Part shown: one piece after another, positions 1-8,209 of the stretch
Numbering within the stretch: position 1 is the first letter of the stretch
How the letters are laid out: the number at the start of each line of letters is the position of its first letter
NCBI RefSeq assembly: GCF_047739745.1
Contig: NZ_JBLLVA010000012.1
Span: 1-64,000 of the forward strand
Reading direction: 5' to 3'
Origin: Pseudaminobacter sp047739745
GTDB lineage: Bacteria > Pseudomonadota > Alphaproteobacteria > Rhizobiales > Rhizobiaceae
DNA length: 64,000 nucleotides
The notes under the pieces: model-generated
What the model was told of the DNA's origin: nothing
Database searches by the model: none
What the model saw: the letters and a program-made list of their open reading frames with translations, nothing else
Program-made: the position numbers and the translations under genes

Positions 1-1
1 G

Positions 2-640
2 CCCCTGCAGAAGGAGGCGATCCTGCCGGAGGATCTGATCGCCATGCTGGAAACGCTCGACCGGGGCTCGCTGCGCGGCCTGCGCGATCGCGCCATGCTG
101 CTCGTCGGCTTTGCCGGGGCCTTGCGCCGCTCCGAGATTGTCGGGCTGGACGTCGGCCGCGACCAGACCGAGGACGGAAGCGGCTGGGTCGAAATCCTCG
201 ACAAGGGCATGCTGGTGACGCTGCGCGGCAAGACCGGCTGGCGCGAGGTCGAGATCGGCCGCGGCTCAACGGATGCGACCTGCCCGGTCGTGGCGCTTCA
301 GACCTGGCTCTCGCTGGCCCGCATCGCCCATGGCCCGCTGTTCCGCCGCGTCACCGGACAGGGCAGGAAGACGGGCGCCGAGCGCCTCAATGCCCAGGAG
401 GTCGCCCGCCTGGTAAAGCGCGCCGCGCTTGCCGCCGGTGTGCGTGGCGATCTTGCCCAGGGCGAGCGGGCGCAGAGTTTTGCCGGCCACTCGTTGCGCG
501 CCGGCCTCGCCTCCTCGGCCGAGGTCGACGAGCGTTACGTGCAAAAGCAGCTCGGCCATGCCTCGGCCGAAATGACCCGCCGCTACCAGCGCCGCCGCGA
601 CCGCTTCCGTGTCAATCTCACCAAAGCAAGCGGGTTGTAG
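2..640 (+). CDS. Tyrosine recombinase/integrase, C-terminal part (cut by window edge)
   Basis: The reading frame is open to the left edge, so the N-terminal core-binding domain lies outside the window. The visible ~212 residues are the catalytic domain of a tyrosine recombinase: an Arg in ALRRSEI, the HSLRAG motif (HxxR), LGHAS (the GH box) and the nucleophile Tyr in RRYQRRRD near the C-terminus. Family members cut and rejoin DNA through a 3'-phosphotyrosine, and serve phage or ICE integration or dimer resolution. No tRNA or att-like direct repeat is visible beside it. It faces the convergent repB. Which role it has cannot be told from the fragment. Confidence 0.88.
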   Translation, partial: PLQKEAILPEDLIAMLETLDRGSLRGLRDRAMLLVGFAGALRRSEIVGLDVGRDQTEDGSGWVEILDKGMLVTLRGKTGWREVEIGRGSTDATCPVVALQTWLSLARIAHGPLFRRVTGQGRKTGAERLNAQEVARLVKRAALAAGVRGDLAQGERAQSFAGHSLRAGLASSAEVDERYVQKQLGHASAEMTRRYQRRRDRFRVNLTKASGL

Positions 641-1069
641 GTTGCGGCCAAAATCACGACAACGCCCCTCCTCTGCACCCAGGCGCTAAGTGTCATCAGT
701 CTCAATATCGAGAACAGCTTACGATAGCGGCTGATAACGCGAGCGAACAGCAGCAAACGGTTTTAGGCTGCATGAGCACCGATGAGAATGTGGGAGCACG
801 CCGGTACGCGCTTTATCCGCCAAGTAGAGAAATTGCCCGGCTGGGCCTGCGCAGGCTGCGCACATACCCGCCGGCATTGTCTGGTCTGTTCAGCCCTCCA
901 ATATGTTGCGGCTGAAATGATGGCCGCTGGGTGTCCGCCGAGGACGCGCATACTCTCGAAGTGAATTTCTCTAGCTATCCACTTGAGAAGGGCTTCCGTA
1001 CCCTCGCTCGGGAGTTTTTTTCACATCGGTCTTGCCGAGTTAGCAGTTGTTTGTTTCACTCAGCCCTCG
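641..1069. other. Non-coding stretch between integrase and parS candidate
   Basis: No frame here has a plausible start, ribosome binding site and recognisable product. In a standard repABC operon repC and the repE antisense RNA would lie just downstream of repB, that is in this place on the minus strand. Neither is seen. Confidence 0.5.
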
Positions 1070-1095
1070 GAAACCTTGTCAGCTGACAAGGTTTC
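1070..1095. repeat. 26-bp perfect palindrome, candidate parS (copy 1)
   Basis: A perfect dyad with the core CTTGTCAGCTGACAAG, lying 14 bp beyond the repB stop codon. Its central 16 bases match the rhizobial repABC parS consensus GTTNNCNGCNGNNAAC at every fixed position except the two outermost ones, where C/G replaces G/C. The same core recurs inside repB at 1354-1383. ParB-type RepB proteins bind such sites to seed the partition complex. The palindrome is seen directly; the parS role is inferred. Confidence 0.7.
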
Positions 1096-1108
1096 GCCGA
1101 CATTCGAA

Positions 1109-2134
1109 TTATTCCTGGCCTTCCTGAGCGAAGAATTTTTCCACCAGTGCCGGAAGTTCACCTTCTAGAAAGTGGGCAAACGCAGCGGCGTGCGGCTTCG
1201 ATATCTTCAACTGCACCGCCGTTCCTGAATACAGCATCTTGCCAAAAGCCTCGCCTGACGGTGCCTTTATGAGCTGGGCTTCGGCAGATCCAGCCTGTGA
1301 CGGTGATTGGGCCGCCGAGAACGCCAGACGAAACCGTTGATCCGACGGCTGAGCCAAAACCTTGTCAGCTGACAAGGTTTTGGTAATGCGCTCCACCGAT
1401 TGCTTGTCGTCGTCTATGGCCCTGGCAAGTGCGACCCAGCGCGGACGACCGACCTTTTCTGCCCGGCCTATAATCTGGATGATCTCCAGAGGAACTGTCC
1501 GCATGACGTTCCTCATACGCGCCAGCTCAGGATCATCAATCGAGAGTGCGGCTCGAATGTCCTTCGCCTTGATGCCCGCCCCATCCATGCGCCATGCGAA
1601 CAATGCCCTCTCGATCCAGCTCAAATCGACGCGAGCGGAGTTTTCGATACCCTGGACGACAACCAGTTCAGCATCAGTCAAATCTGCGAGGACAGCGCGA
1701 ACCTTGATGCCCAGTTCGCGCGCGGCACGATGGCGCCTATGTCCGTAGACAACCTGATAACGGCCGTCCACTTGAGGGTGTCTCCGAACAGAGATCGGAA
1801 CTTTCTGTCCGTCTTCGCCAAAACGTTTTTTGAACTCTAAAAACTGGAAATCGTCCGCATCCGGTAGGCGATCGGGAAACGGGGAGGGGTCCACCAGCTC
1901 CGGATCTAGTTCGAGAATGCCTCCGGCATCGACCAAAGCCTGTAGCCGGTTGTGCTCAAGTCGAAGCTCGTTCAAAGAACGCTGTGTCGCCCCGATTACG
2001 CCTGCGCCCACACGGGGGAGGTGCTGCTGCTGGGTGTCCGAGCGAGCCGATATGGCGTCCTCGGTCATGGGGGCAGGATCGGCGAAAGCGCCAAAGCTTG
2101 CCAGGATGGACTTACCGGCTCGTCTAGAACTCAT
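1109..2134 (-). CDS. repB: RepB, ParB-family plasmid partition protein
   Basis: This is a 341-residue ParB-like protein. The N-terminal ParB/sulfiredoxin fold is seen around residues 110-150, with the CTP/DNA-contact stretch VVYGHRRHRAARE at about 129-140. A helix-turn-helix region follows at about 165-230 and a dimerisation tail after that. It would bind parS-like palindromes and stimulate the RepA ATPase. Its start codon overlaps the repA stop (ATGA at 2131-2134), so translation is coupled. A 30-bp copy of the palindrome lies in the gene at about codons 251-260 (TLSADKV). No repC follows. Confidence 0.92.
   Translation of the reverse strand: MSSRRAGKSILASFGAFADPAPMTEDAISARSDTQQQHLPRVGAGVIGATQRSLNELRLEHNRLQALVDAGGILELDPELVDPSPFPDRLPDADDFQFLEFKKRFGEDGQKVPISVRRHPQVDGRYQVVYGHRRHRAARELGIKVRAVLADLTDAELVVVQGIENSARVDLSWIERALFAWRMDGAGIKAKDIRAALSIDDPELARMRNVMRTVPLEIIQIIGRAEKVGRPRWVALARAIDDDKQSVERITKTLSADKVLAQPSDQRFRLAFSAAQSPSQAGSAEAQLIKAPSGEAFGKMLYSGTAVQLKISKPHAAAFAHFLEGELPALVEKFFAQEGQE
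1354..1383. repeat. 30-bp perfect palindrome inside repB, candidate parS (copy 2)
   Basis: A perfect dyad with 15-base arms, sharing the 24-bp centre of the copy at 1070-1095 and extended by three bases on each side. It sits within the repB reading frame, where it encodes the residues around TLSADKV. Spacing to copy 1 is about 285 bp. Codon constraint cannot explain a 30-base perfect dyad that recurs outside the gene, so a DNA-level role such as RepB binding is likely. Confidence 0.7.
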
Positions 2135-3345
2135 TTTCGCCCCCAGCTACGGACAATCAGGTCCATGACCTGAGAATTTACCGCATCGATTGACTCGCGG
2201 GCACGCTTTACGGTTGCTGCCGAAACGTTGCCAGACTCGAGCTCATAGAGTGTGCGTTTGGCCAAGCCCGCCGTCTCGATCGCGGCACTTTCCACCGCTG
2301 TCGAAGTCAGAACGTCATTGCCAAAAAGGTGACGCAGCATCGAGACGACATGTACCTGGGAATGATCCATGGGATCGTGACGCGTCACGACATAGCGCAA
2401 GAAATCCTGATGCATATCGGCGCCCGCATCTCTGATGACCGAAATCAGATCTCCCATCATCAACAGGAACTGGCTCATCGACATTACATCGAGCATTGCC
2501 GGATGCACCGTGACCAACAGGCCTGTCGCGGCATAGATCGCACCCAATGTTAGAAATCCGAGGGAAGGGGGGGTGTCGAGGATCACGATGTCATAATTGT
2601 CTTCCACTTCGGACAATACGAGACGTAGCCGTTCGAAGAAAAGACTATCCGGGTCCGTCCGCCGGGACGCCAGCATTCGTGGCGTCTCGTGTTCATATTC
2701 CATCACCTCAATGTTTCCCGGAATCAGGTCTATTCCAGTGAAATAGGTCGTGCGGACGATTTCCTTGATTGGGCGTCTTTCTTCATCGTAGCGAAGCGCG
2801 GCATAGATGGTTTCGTTGTGGCGAACATCAATTTCCGGCTGTGCCCCGAACATCGCTGACAGCGATGCCTGAGGATCAAGGTCGATGGCAAGCACTCGAT
2901 ATCCATATAGTGCCAGATAGTGCGCCAGATGCGCACTGGTCGTCGTCTTCGCACTACCGCCCTTGAAATTTGCCACTGCGAGAATTTGCAAGTGCTCACC
3001 TTGCCTGCGATGAGGCAGGTACCTGAGCGCGTCGCCGGGTCTTTGCTCGGCAAAAAGCTTTCGCAGCTCATTTATCTGGGCCAAGGTGTAGGCGCGATGA
3101 TTGTTTTCCAGCCGCGCGGGGAGGGGACCCTTTCCTTCGTTGGACATAAGCTTAAGCGTCGATTCCGGAATCAACGTCAACTTCGACACTTCGTGCGTCA
3201 TGAAGTGTCGAAGGCCTTTTTGCGCATTTGGGGGATACATCTGCTCACGGCGCGCCTGAAGATGCTCAGACAGCGTCGTAGCGTGCCGCACAATCTTTTC
3301 GGCTGGATGTTCGTCCTGCGCCTTTGCCGCTGTGTACGCATTCAT
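2131..3345 (-). CDS. repA: RepA, ParA-family partition ATPase
   Basis: This is a 404-residue ParA/Soj-type ATPase of the repABC class. The N-terminal 110 residues hold a winged-helix-like DNA-binding part, as in ParA proteins that autoregulate their operon. The deviant Walker A FKGGSAKTTT lies at about 127-136, Walker A' (IDLDPQAS) at about 154-161 and Walker B (DIVILDTPP) at about 252-260. Start 3345 is chosen because GAGGGACAG lies just upstream and the N-terminus MNAYTAAK is typical. An in-frame upstream start at 3426 would run through the operator. It is the first gene of a repA-repB operon. Confidence 0.93.
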   Translation of the reverse strand: MNAYTAAKAQDEHPAEKIVRHATTLSEHLQARREQMYPPNAQKGLRHFMTHEVSKLTLIPESTLKLMSNEGKGPLPARLENNHRAYTLAQINELRKLFAEQRPGDALRYLPHRRQGEHLQILAVANFKGGSAKTTTSAHLAHYLALYGYRVLAIDLDPQASLSAMFGAQPEIDVRHNETIYAALRYDEERRPIKEIVRTTYFTGIDLIPGNIEVMEYEHETPRMLASRRTDPDSLFFERLRLVLSEVEDNYDIVILDTPPSLGFLTLGAIYAATGLLVTVHPAMLDVMSMSQFLLMMGDLISVIRDAGADMHQDFLRYVVTRHDPMDHSQVHVVSMLRHLFGNDVLTSTAVESAAIETAGLAKRTLYELESGNVSAATVKRARESIDAVNSQVMDLIVRSWGRK

Positions 3346-3363
3346 TATCGTCACTGTCCCTCT

Positions 3364-3403
3364 TTGTCGGCCTATCGGCGTTTTGTCGGCAAATAGCCGA
3401 CAA
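3364..3403 (-). promoter_or_regulatory. repA operator/promoter region with TTGTCGGC repeats
   Basis: The octamer TTGTCGGC occurs at 3364-3371 and 3383-3390, and in inverted form (GCCGACAA) at 3396-3403. The last two make a perfect dyad with a 5-base spacer. The block lies 19-58 bp upstream of the repA start. ParA proteins with an N-terminal helix-turn-helix commonly repress their own operon at such dyads, so this is the likely RepA operator. The role is inferred. Confidence 0.6.
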
Positions 3404-3774
3404 CGGGACACATTCTCGTTCAACATCCATTGCTTAATGGTTAACGGCCGGTTGCCTTCTTCCCGTGATGGCCGTCAAACAACAAGGTCGGGCGCTTCAT
3501 GCATGTTTTCCGGCACTTAGAGGAGGCAGGCTCGGAACCTAACGAGTTGGGTCTCAAACAACGAACGTCTCAAGACAAAGTTGGGAGGCCACGAACCGCC
3601 GCCACGGACCGATATTGGCGTAAATTCGCGACTCAGCCGGACCCGGACAGCGCATGCGACTCAGCTGACCTTCTTCAGCCAGAATCCAGGTCCGGACAGA
3701 TTGTTCGCCCAAACGAACGGACGCACTGCTGTCACGCAGTCGACGGACGCCTGGCCACCTCGCTTCTCGGAACG
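3404..3774. other. Intergenic stretch upstream of repA
   Basis: It holds the distal part of the repA upstream region and the tail beyond the PrpD-like gene. Short open frames are present, but none has a recognisable product or a convincing ribosome binding site. No further dyad comparable to the repA operator was seen. Confidence 0.4.
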
Positions 3775-5097
3775 TTACACTAACAGATCCAGCAGCTGCT
3801 TGCTGTCCGACCGCCGTAGATTCTTCACGGCGGCCAGGAGGTCCCCGGTTCTGGAGCTGGCGTGGCAATCAAGATCGGCAAGCTTGGAGGCGATAGCTTC
3901 CGTACTCATTGGATTTGCCACATCTCCAACGGGGTAGTCGACCTGAACGCTTTGGTGCTTGCCATCGATCACCAGCGTGACCCGCGCGGGGGTGCGAGCA
4001 GGAAAGATGTTGTGAAAATCGGTAGATGAATAGTCGAGCCGTATCTTCTGGGCCAAGCCAAGAATACGCGAATCCTCAAGGCTATCTGGCTGAAGCGGTC
4101 GGAACCCGGAAGCTCCCGTTACGATTGCGAGAGCGGCCGCAAAGGGGATAGAAAACTGCGCATCCTCCAGGGAAGTAGGGGCTACGTTGTTGGGCAGCTT
4201 CTCCGCCTCCGGGAAGATTTCGACCGTAATGGATTGGAGTTGCGCCAAATTCCATCCACCTGCAGGTCTCAACTGCAAGATGGCATCGATCACGGGGTGC
4301 GTATATCGGCACGACGCATATGGTTTTTGGTAGGTTTCCGTGATCAGCCAGCGCACCGACAGGTCCTGGCAGATGGCTGCGACGTTATATGCCGCGGGTC
4401 TGTCGAGAAGATCGATCGACCCTGATGCACCTGCAGCCGCACGGGCTACCGCCACTGCAGCAGTAACCGTCGACCACGGGCTGCTACCCTTAACGGAACT
4501 GGCCAAGCAAGCACCCTGAGGCAGGTTCTGGGGTGCCTCCGCGCCAGCAATCGCAATCGCGTGCGCCATGCTGCTGTCCGATAAGCCATTCAACCTTCCA
4601 AGCGCAGCCGCGACGCCATAACAAGTCCAGATGCCGCTCGCGTAGCTGACTTGTTCGTATCGATGCCGACTTTGCCCAATCCTGAGTGCGACGTCATATC
4701 CAATGGCAATGGCTGCTAGGATGTCTTTTCCGGGCAGAGGCGGCGCTTTTTGACATTGCATCAGAACGGCTGGAACAATGGCGGCTCCCGGATGACCAGC
4801 CGCACCGCGATGCCCGTCGTCGATATCAAGAGCGCTAGCTGCTGCGCAATTTGCCAGAAGGGCGCCTAGAAAATGCATGGGATCGCTGTCGCAGAACCAT
4901 GCCTTAAAGGCACCCTCACCAAAAATGTTGAGACCTGCACTTCGCATGCAGTGCGCGTTTTTTGTGCCGGCCCCACCAATAATGGCAGCGATCGTGTCGA
5001 GCAGCGCCCGCTCGGCTGCATCGAGGACCTGTTCTGGAACATCGTCAGTGGAAACACTCGAACAGAAATGCGCCAAGGTCTGCGATGTGTATTCCAT
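3775..5097 (-). CDS. MmgE/PrpD family protein
   Basis: This is a 440-residue member of the MmgE/PrpD superfamily, which includes 2-methylcitrate dehydratase, cis-aconitate decarboxylase and iminodisuccinate epimerase. Family signatures include an N-terminal helical domain with the DIDDGHRGAAGHPGAA segment near residue 90, the SVKGSSPWSTVTAA stretch and the C-terminal YASCRYTHPVIDA segment. Start 5097 follows GAAGG and lies 16 bp downstream of the AceE-like stop, so the two form an operon. The substrate cannot be read from sequence. A role on a propionate-derived or 2-hydroxy tricarboxylic intermediate would fit 2-oxobutyrate chemistry next door, but that is a guess. Confidence 0.85.
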   Translation of the reverse strand: MEYTSQTLAHFCSSVSTDDVPEQVLDAAERALLDTIAAIIGGAGTKNAHCMRSAGLNIFGEGAFKAWFCDSDPMHFLGALLANCAAASALDIDDGHRGAAGHPGAAIVPAVLMQCQKAPPLPGKDILAAIAIGYDVALRIGQSRHRYEQVSYASGIWTCYGVAAALGRLNGLSDSSMAHAIAIAGAEAPQNLPQGACLASSVKGSSPWSTVTAAVAVARAAAGASGSIDLLDRPAAYNVAAICQDLSVRWLITETYQKPYASCRYTHPVIDAILQLRPAGGWNLAQLQSITVEIFPEAEKLPNNVAPTSLEDAQFSIPFAAALAIVTGASGFRPLQPDSLEDSRILGLAQKIRLDYSSTDFHNIFPARTPARVTLVIDGKHQSVQVDYPVGDVANPMSTEAIASKLADLDCHASSRTGDLLAAVKNLRRSDSKQLLDLLV

Positions 5098-5113
5098 AGG
5101 TGCTTTACCTTCT

Positions 5114-7498
5114 TCACGCTGCGAGATGACGTAGCGGACGCCCCGGTGCGATCGCTTCGGCCGCGCGGAGAATGGCGGCAGTATCCAGGCCATAGTGCCG
5201 GTATAATTCGCCTATCGTTCCCGTCTGCCCGAAGTGTTCTACCCCAAGTGAGCGAGTCCGATGGCCATGGACAGAACCTAGCCACGCAAGAGTGGCTGGG
5301 TGTCCATCCAGAATGGTGACAATTCCACAATGTGTCGGAACGCCCGCCAAAAGCCTTTCGACATGAGATTGGACCTCGCGGTTGCCCGCCTCTCTTTCCC
5401 GCCCTGCCGCTGTCCAGCCGGAATAGAGTCGGTCGGCAGATGTGATTGCGAGCAGCCCGATATCACGCCTGTCCTCGGCCAGTAGGCCAGCCGCACGGAT
5501 CGCTTCCTGCGCTACAACTCCGGTGTAGGCGATGATGACCTCGGCATTGGGTCCCGGTCGCCTCAACCAGTAGCCGCCGCTCACGATATTCTTCTCGTCC
5601 CCCTCTGACAATTGACGCACCGGCTGTTCGAGTGGACGGGTCGACAGGCGCAGGTATACTGAACCGCCTGCATCATCTAAGAGCCAGGTTTCGGCGTTTC
5701 TGCTGGTTCCGCCAGAGCATTGCATGTAGTCGAAGCCGAACCGCATGATGACAGCCAGCTCATCAACGAAGGATGGCTCGAAGGAAGCGAGCCCGTCCTG
5801 TGCCAATCCTATCAGCGGCGTCGAGATCGATTGGTGCGCGCCTCCTTCGGGAGCGAGGGTTATGCCTGAGGGCGTCGCGGCGAGCATGAAGCGTGCATCC
5901 TGATAACAGGCGTAGTTCAATCCATCCAGAGAACGCTGGATGAAGGGATCATAGAGCGTGCCTACCGGAAACAGACGTTCACCAAACAACGAGTGCGACA
6001 AGCCGAATGCCGACAAAAGGGTCATAAGGTTCATTTCGGCAATGCCGAGTTCAACATGTTGACCGGCCGGGGACCCTTCCCACACAAAGGGCGATGCAAT
6101 GCGTTCCTTTCGGAAGATGTCGTCTTCGTGTTGGCGGGCAAAAAGTCCACGCTTGTTGATCCATGGGCCTAGATTGGTAGACACGCTGACATCCGGCGAT
6201 GTGGTCACGACACGCCGCGCGAAGTCCGTTTCCTGTCTGCCAATCTCGTTGAGGATCGAGCCAAAGGCTGCCTGGGTTGACTGAACGCGTTGTTGCGGAG
6301 CCGTAAGCCGCTGCGGAATAGCGATGGCATCTGCCTTACGATGCGAGCTTGCCTCGCAGCGCGCCGAAACTTCCTTGAGAAAAGCTTTCACCTCGGCTGC
6401 TGGCAGCGATAGACCCTCGAAGAGATCCCATTCGTGACCCTTCCTGATGTTCATGGAGGCCTGCAGTCCGCCGATCTGAGCGGGCGTTAACAAGCCGGCA
6501 TGGTTATCCTTGTGACCGGCGAGGGGAAGCCCAAACCCCTTTATCGTATACGCAATGAAGCAGACGGGTCTGTCGCTGTCTCGATGCTTTCTGAACGTGT
6601 CAAGCAACGTCGCCAGATCATGGCCTGCAAGGTTTGTCATAAGGCAGGCCAGTTCATCGTCGGATCGGCGGTTGATGATATCGATCGCGCTGTTGCTGCC
6701 TTCCAGATCCTGGAGCAAACGCGAGCGCCAGGCTCCGCCTCCCTGGTAGGTCAGAGCAGAATAGACCTGATTTGGACATTCATCGATCCACTGGCGCAAC
6801 CTGTCGCCGCCAGGTTCCAGAAATGCCTGCTGAAGCAGTGAGCCATACTTGAGCAGTTCCACCTGCCATCCGAAAGAGGTGAAGACCGCTTGCAATCTTT
6901 CGCAAAGCCCCTCCTGGATAACTGCATCGAGGCTTTGACGATTGTAATCTATGATCCACCAGGTATTTCTCAGGCCGTGTTTGCGTCCTTCGACCAAGGC
7001 TTCAAAGACGTTTCCCTCGTCCATTTCAGCGTCGCCGAGAAGCGCGATCATCCGCCCTTCCGGTCGGGAGACTGCCCAGTCCTTCGCCTGAACATAGTCC
7101 TGGGCGATGGAAGCAAAAAGCGTCTGTGCCACACCAAGCCCTACCGAACCGGTGGAAAAGTCGACTCCTGTCGTGTCCTTGGTTCGCGACGGATAGGACT
7201 GCGCGCCTTTATAGCCTCGAAAGTTTTCGAGCTTTTCGCGCGTCTGGCTCCCAAGCAGATACTTGATCGCATGATATGCAGGGCTGGCATGGGGTTTGAC
7301 TGCAACGCGATCCTGCGCACGAAGGATGTCGAAATAGAGCGCTGTCATGATTGTAACCAGGGATGCCGAGGAAGCCTGGTGCCCTCCGACCTTGATCCCG
7401 TCCTCGTGGGGTCGAATATGGTTGGCGTGGTGGACCATCCAGGCGGCGAGCCACAGCACCTTGCGTTCAAGCTGTTCCAGGATTGTCAATTCATTCAT
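5114..7498 (-). CDS. Stand-alone ThDP-dependent 2-oxoacid dehydrogenase E1 (AceE-like/transketolase-like)
   Basis: This is a 794-residue homodimeric-type E1 related to AceE, with three domains in the order of AceE and transketolase. The ThDP diphosphate motif is GDAEMDEGN at about 155-163, followed by DYNRQSLD, which matches the AceE NLQRLD segment. The pyrimidine and C-terminal domains follow (ELGIAEMN holds the conserved Glu). AceE itself is near 890 residues, so this is shorter. No E2 or E3 gene lies nearby. Start 7498 has GAGGAGG at a good distance. It is transcribed with the PrpD-like gene and divergently from the Lrp regulator. The 2-oxoacid it uses is unknown. Confidence 0.85.
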   Translation of the reverse strand: MNELTILEQLERKVLWLAAWMVHHANHIRPHEDGIKVGGHQASSASLVTIMTALYFDILRAQDRVAVKPHASPAYHAIKYLLGSQTREKLENFRGYKGAQSYPSRTKDTTGVDFSTGSVGLGVAQTLFASIAQDYVQAKDWAVSRPEGRMIALLGDAEMDEGNVFEALVEGRKHGLRNTWWIIDYNRQSLDAVIQEGLCERLQAVFTSFGWQVELLKYGSLLQQAFLEPGGDRLRQWIDECPNQVYSALTYQGGGAWRSRLLQDLEGSNSAIDIINRRSDDELACLMTNLAGHDLATLLDTFRKHRDSDRPVCFIAYTIKGFGLPLAGHKDNHAGLLTPAQIGGLQASMNIRKGHEWDLFEGLSLPAAEVKAFLKEVSARCEASSHRKADAIAIPQRLTAPQQRVQSTQAAFGSILNEIGRQETDFARRVVTTSPDVSVSTNLGPWINKRGLFARQHEDDIFRKERIASPFVWEGSPAGQHVELGIAEMNLMTLLSAFGLSHSLFGERLFPVGTLYDPFIQRSLDGLNYACYQDARFMLAATPSGITLAPEGGAHQSISTPLIGLAQDGLASFEPSFVDELAVIMRFGFDYMQCSGGTSRNAETWLLDDAGGSVYLRLSTRPLEQPVRQLSEGDEKNIVSGGYWLRRPGPNAEVIIAYTGVVAQEAIRAAGLLAEDRRDIGLLAITSADRLYSGWTAAGREREAGNREVQSHVERLLAGVPTHCGIVTILDGHPATLAWLGSVHGHRTRSLGVEHFGQTGTIGELYRHYGLDTAAILRAAEAIAPGRPLRHLAA

Positions 7499-7579
7499 TT
7501 CAGTCATCCTCCTCAACAACGCCGAGGCTAGCGTGACTGCATTGGAGAGCGGTGCTAAAGTTGAGCGGAAAAAGCCACC

Positions 7580-7602
7580 CAATTGGCGACTCCTGCCAAT
7601 TG
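7580..7602. promoter_or_regulatory. Dyad between AceE-like gene and lrp-like gene, candidate Lrp operator
   Basis: A perfect inverted repeat, CAATTGGC, a 7-base spacer, then GCCAATTG, centred in the divergent promoter region. A further AATTGG half-site follows at 7612-7617. The position fits a site for the Lrp-type regulator encoded from 7630. The dyad is seen directly; the binding is inferred. Confidence 0.55.
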
Positions 7603-7629
7603 CGATAGAAAAATTGGTGAAATCTGCTA

Positions 7630-8112
7630 ATGCACGATTTGGACGACATAGACCGAAAAATCATTTCCGCACTGCAGTCGGATGGCAGGCTGTCGATCCT
7701 TGCCCTCTCGGAAATTGTCAGCCTGTCGGCATCGCCATGCGCGCGACGTGTCCGATTGCTTGAAGAGGCAGGTGTCATCAGCGGTTACGTCGCAGTGGTC
7801 GATCAGGCGAAAGTCGGCCTGCCCATCAGCGTATTTGCATCGATCAAACTTGAGCGCCAACGGGAAGAAGAACTGGACAGGTTTTCGCAAGCTGTTTGCC
7901 GATGGCCGGAAGTGGTCGACTGCTTTTTGATGACGGGACAAAGAGACTATCTCTTGCGCGTCGTCGTTAAGGATCTTGAAGCTTACGAGCGCTTTCTGAA
8001 GGACAAGCTTACGCGGCTCGATGGTGTTGCATCCATTGAATCGAGCTTCGCCCTGGGTCACGTGAAAAGGTCCAATATGTTGCCGATCGTTGCCGATGGC
8101 AGGCGCGCCTAG
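7630..8112 (+). CDS. Lrp/AsnC family transcriptional regulator
   Basis: This 160-residue protein has the full Lrp layout. An N-terminal winged helix-turn-helix (LDDIDRKIISALQSDGR, then LSASPCARRVRLLEEAG) covers about residues 3-60, and a C-terminal RAM/AsnC effector domain covers about 65-150. Such regulators usually sense an amino acid and control the adjacent gene. It stands between a divergent ThDP enzyme operon and the kinase/PLP pair downstream, so it probably controls the whole island in response to an amino acid handled by it, perhaps threonine or a relative. Confidence 0.92.
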   Translation: MHDLDDIDRKIISALQSDGRLSILALSEIVSLSASPCARRVRLLEEAGVISGYVAVVDQAKVGLPISVFASIKLERQREEELDRFSQAVCRWPEVVDCFLMTGQRDYLLRVVVKDLEAYERFLKDKLTRLDGVASIESSFALGHVKRSNMLPIVADGRRA

Positions 8113-8209
8113 AGAAGGCATTAGAGCGGCCCGCCGCACATTACGGCATCACACATTCAGCTCCAGTACCAGAATTCAGCGAGTGAAATCGCACTGCCTC
8201 TCTGTTCGA

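Noticed and set aside
1..800. tRNA gene or att repeat beside the integrase
   Set aside because: No cloverleaf with a T-loop GTTCGA-type core and no repeated core sequence was seen; the integrase start lies outside the window.
641..1108. Search for repC or a repE antisense RNA downstream of repB
   Set aside because: No frame with RepC features and no repE-like stem could be recognised; only the palindrome stands out.
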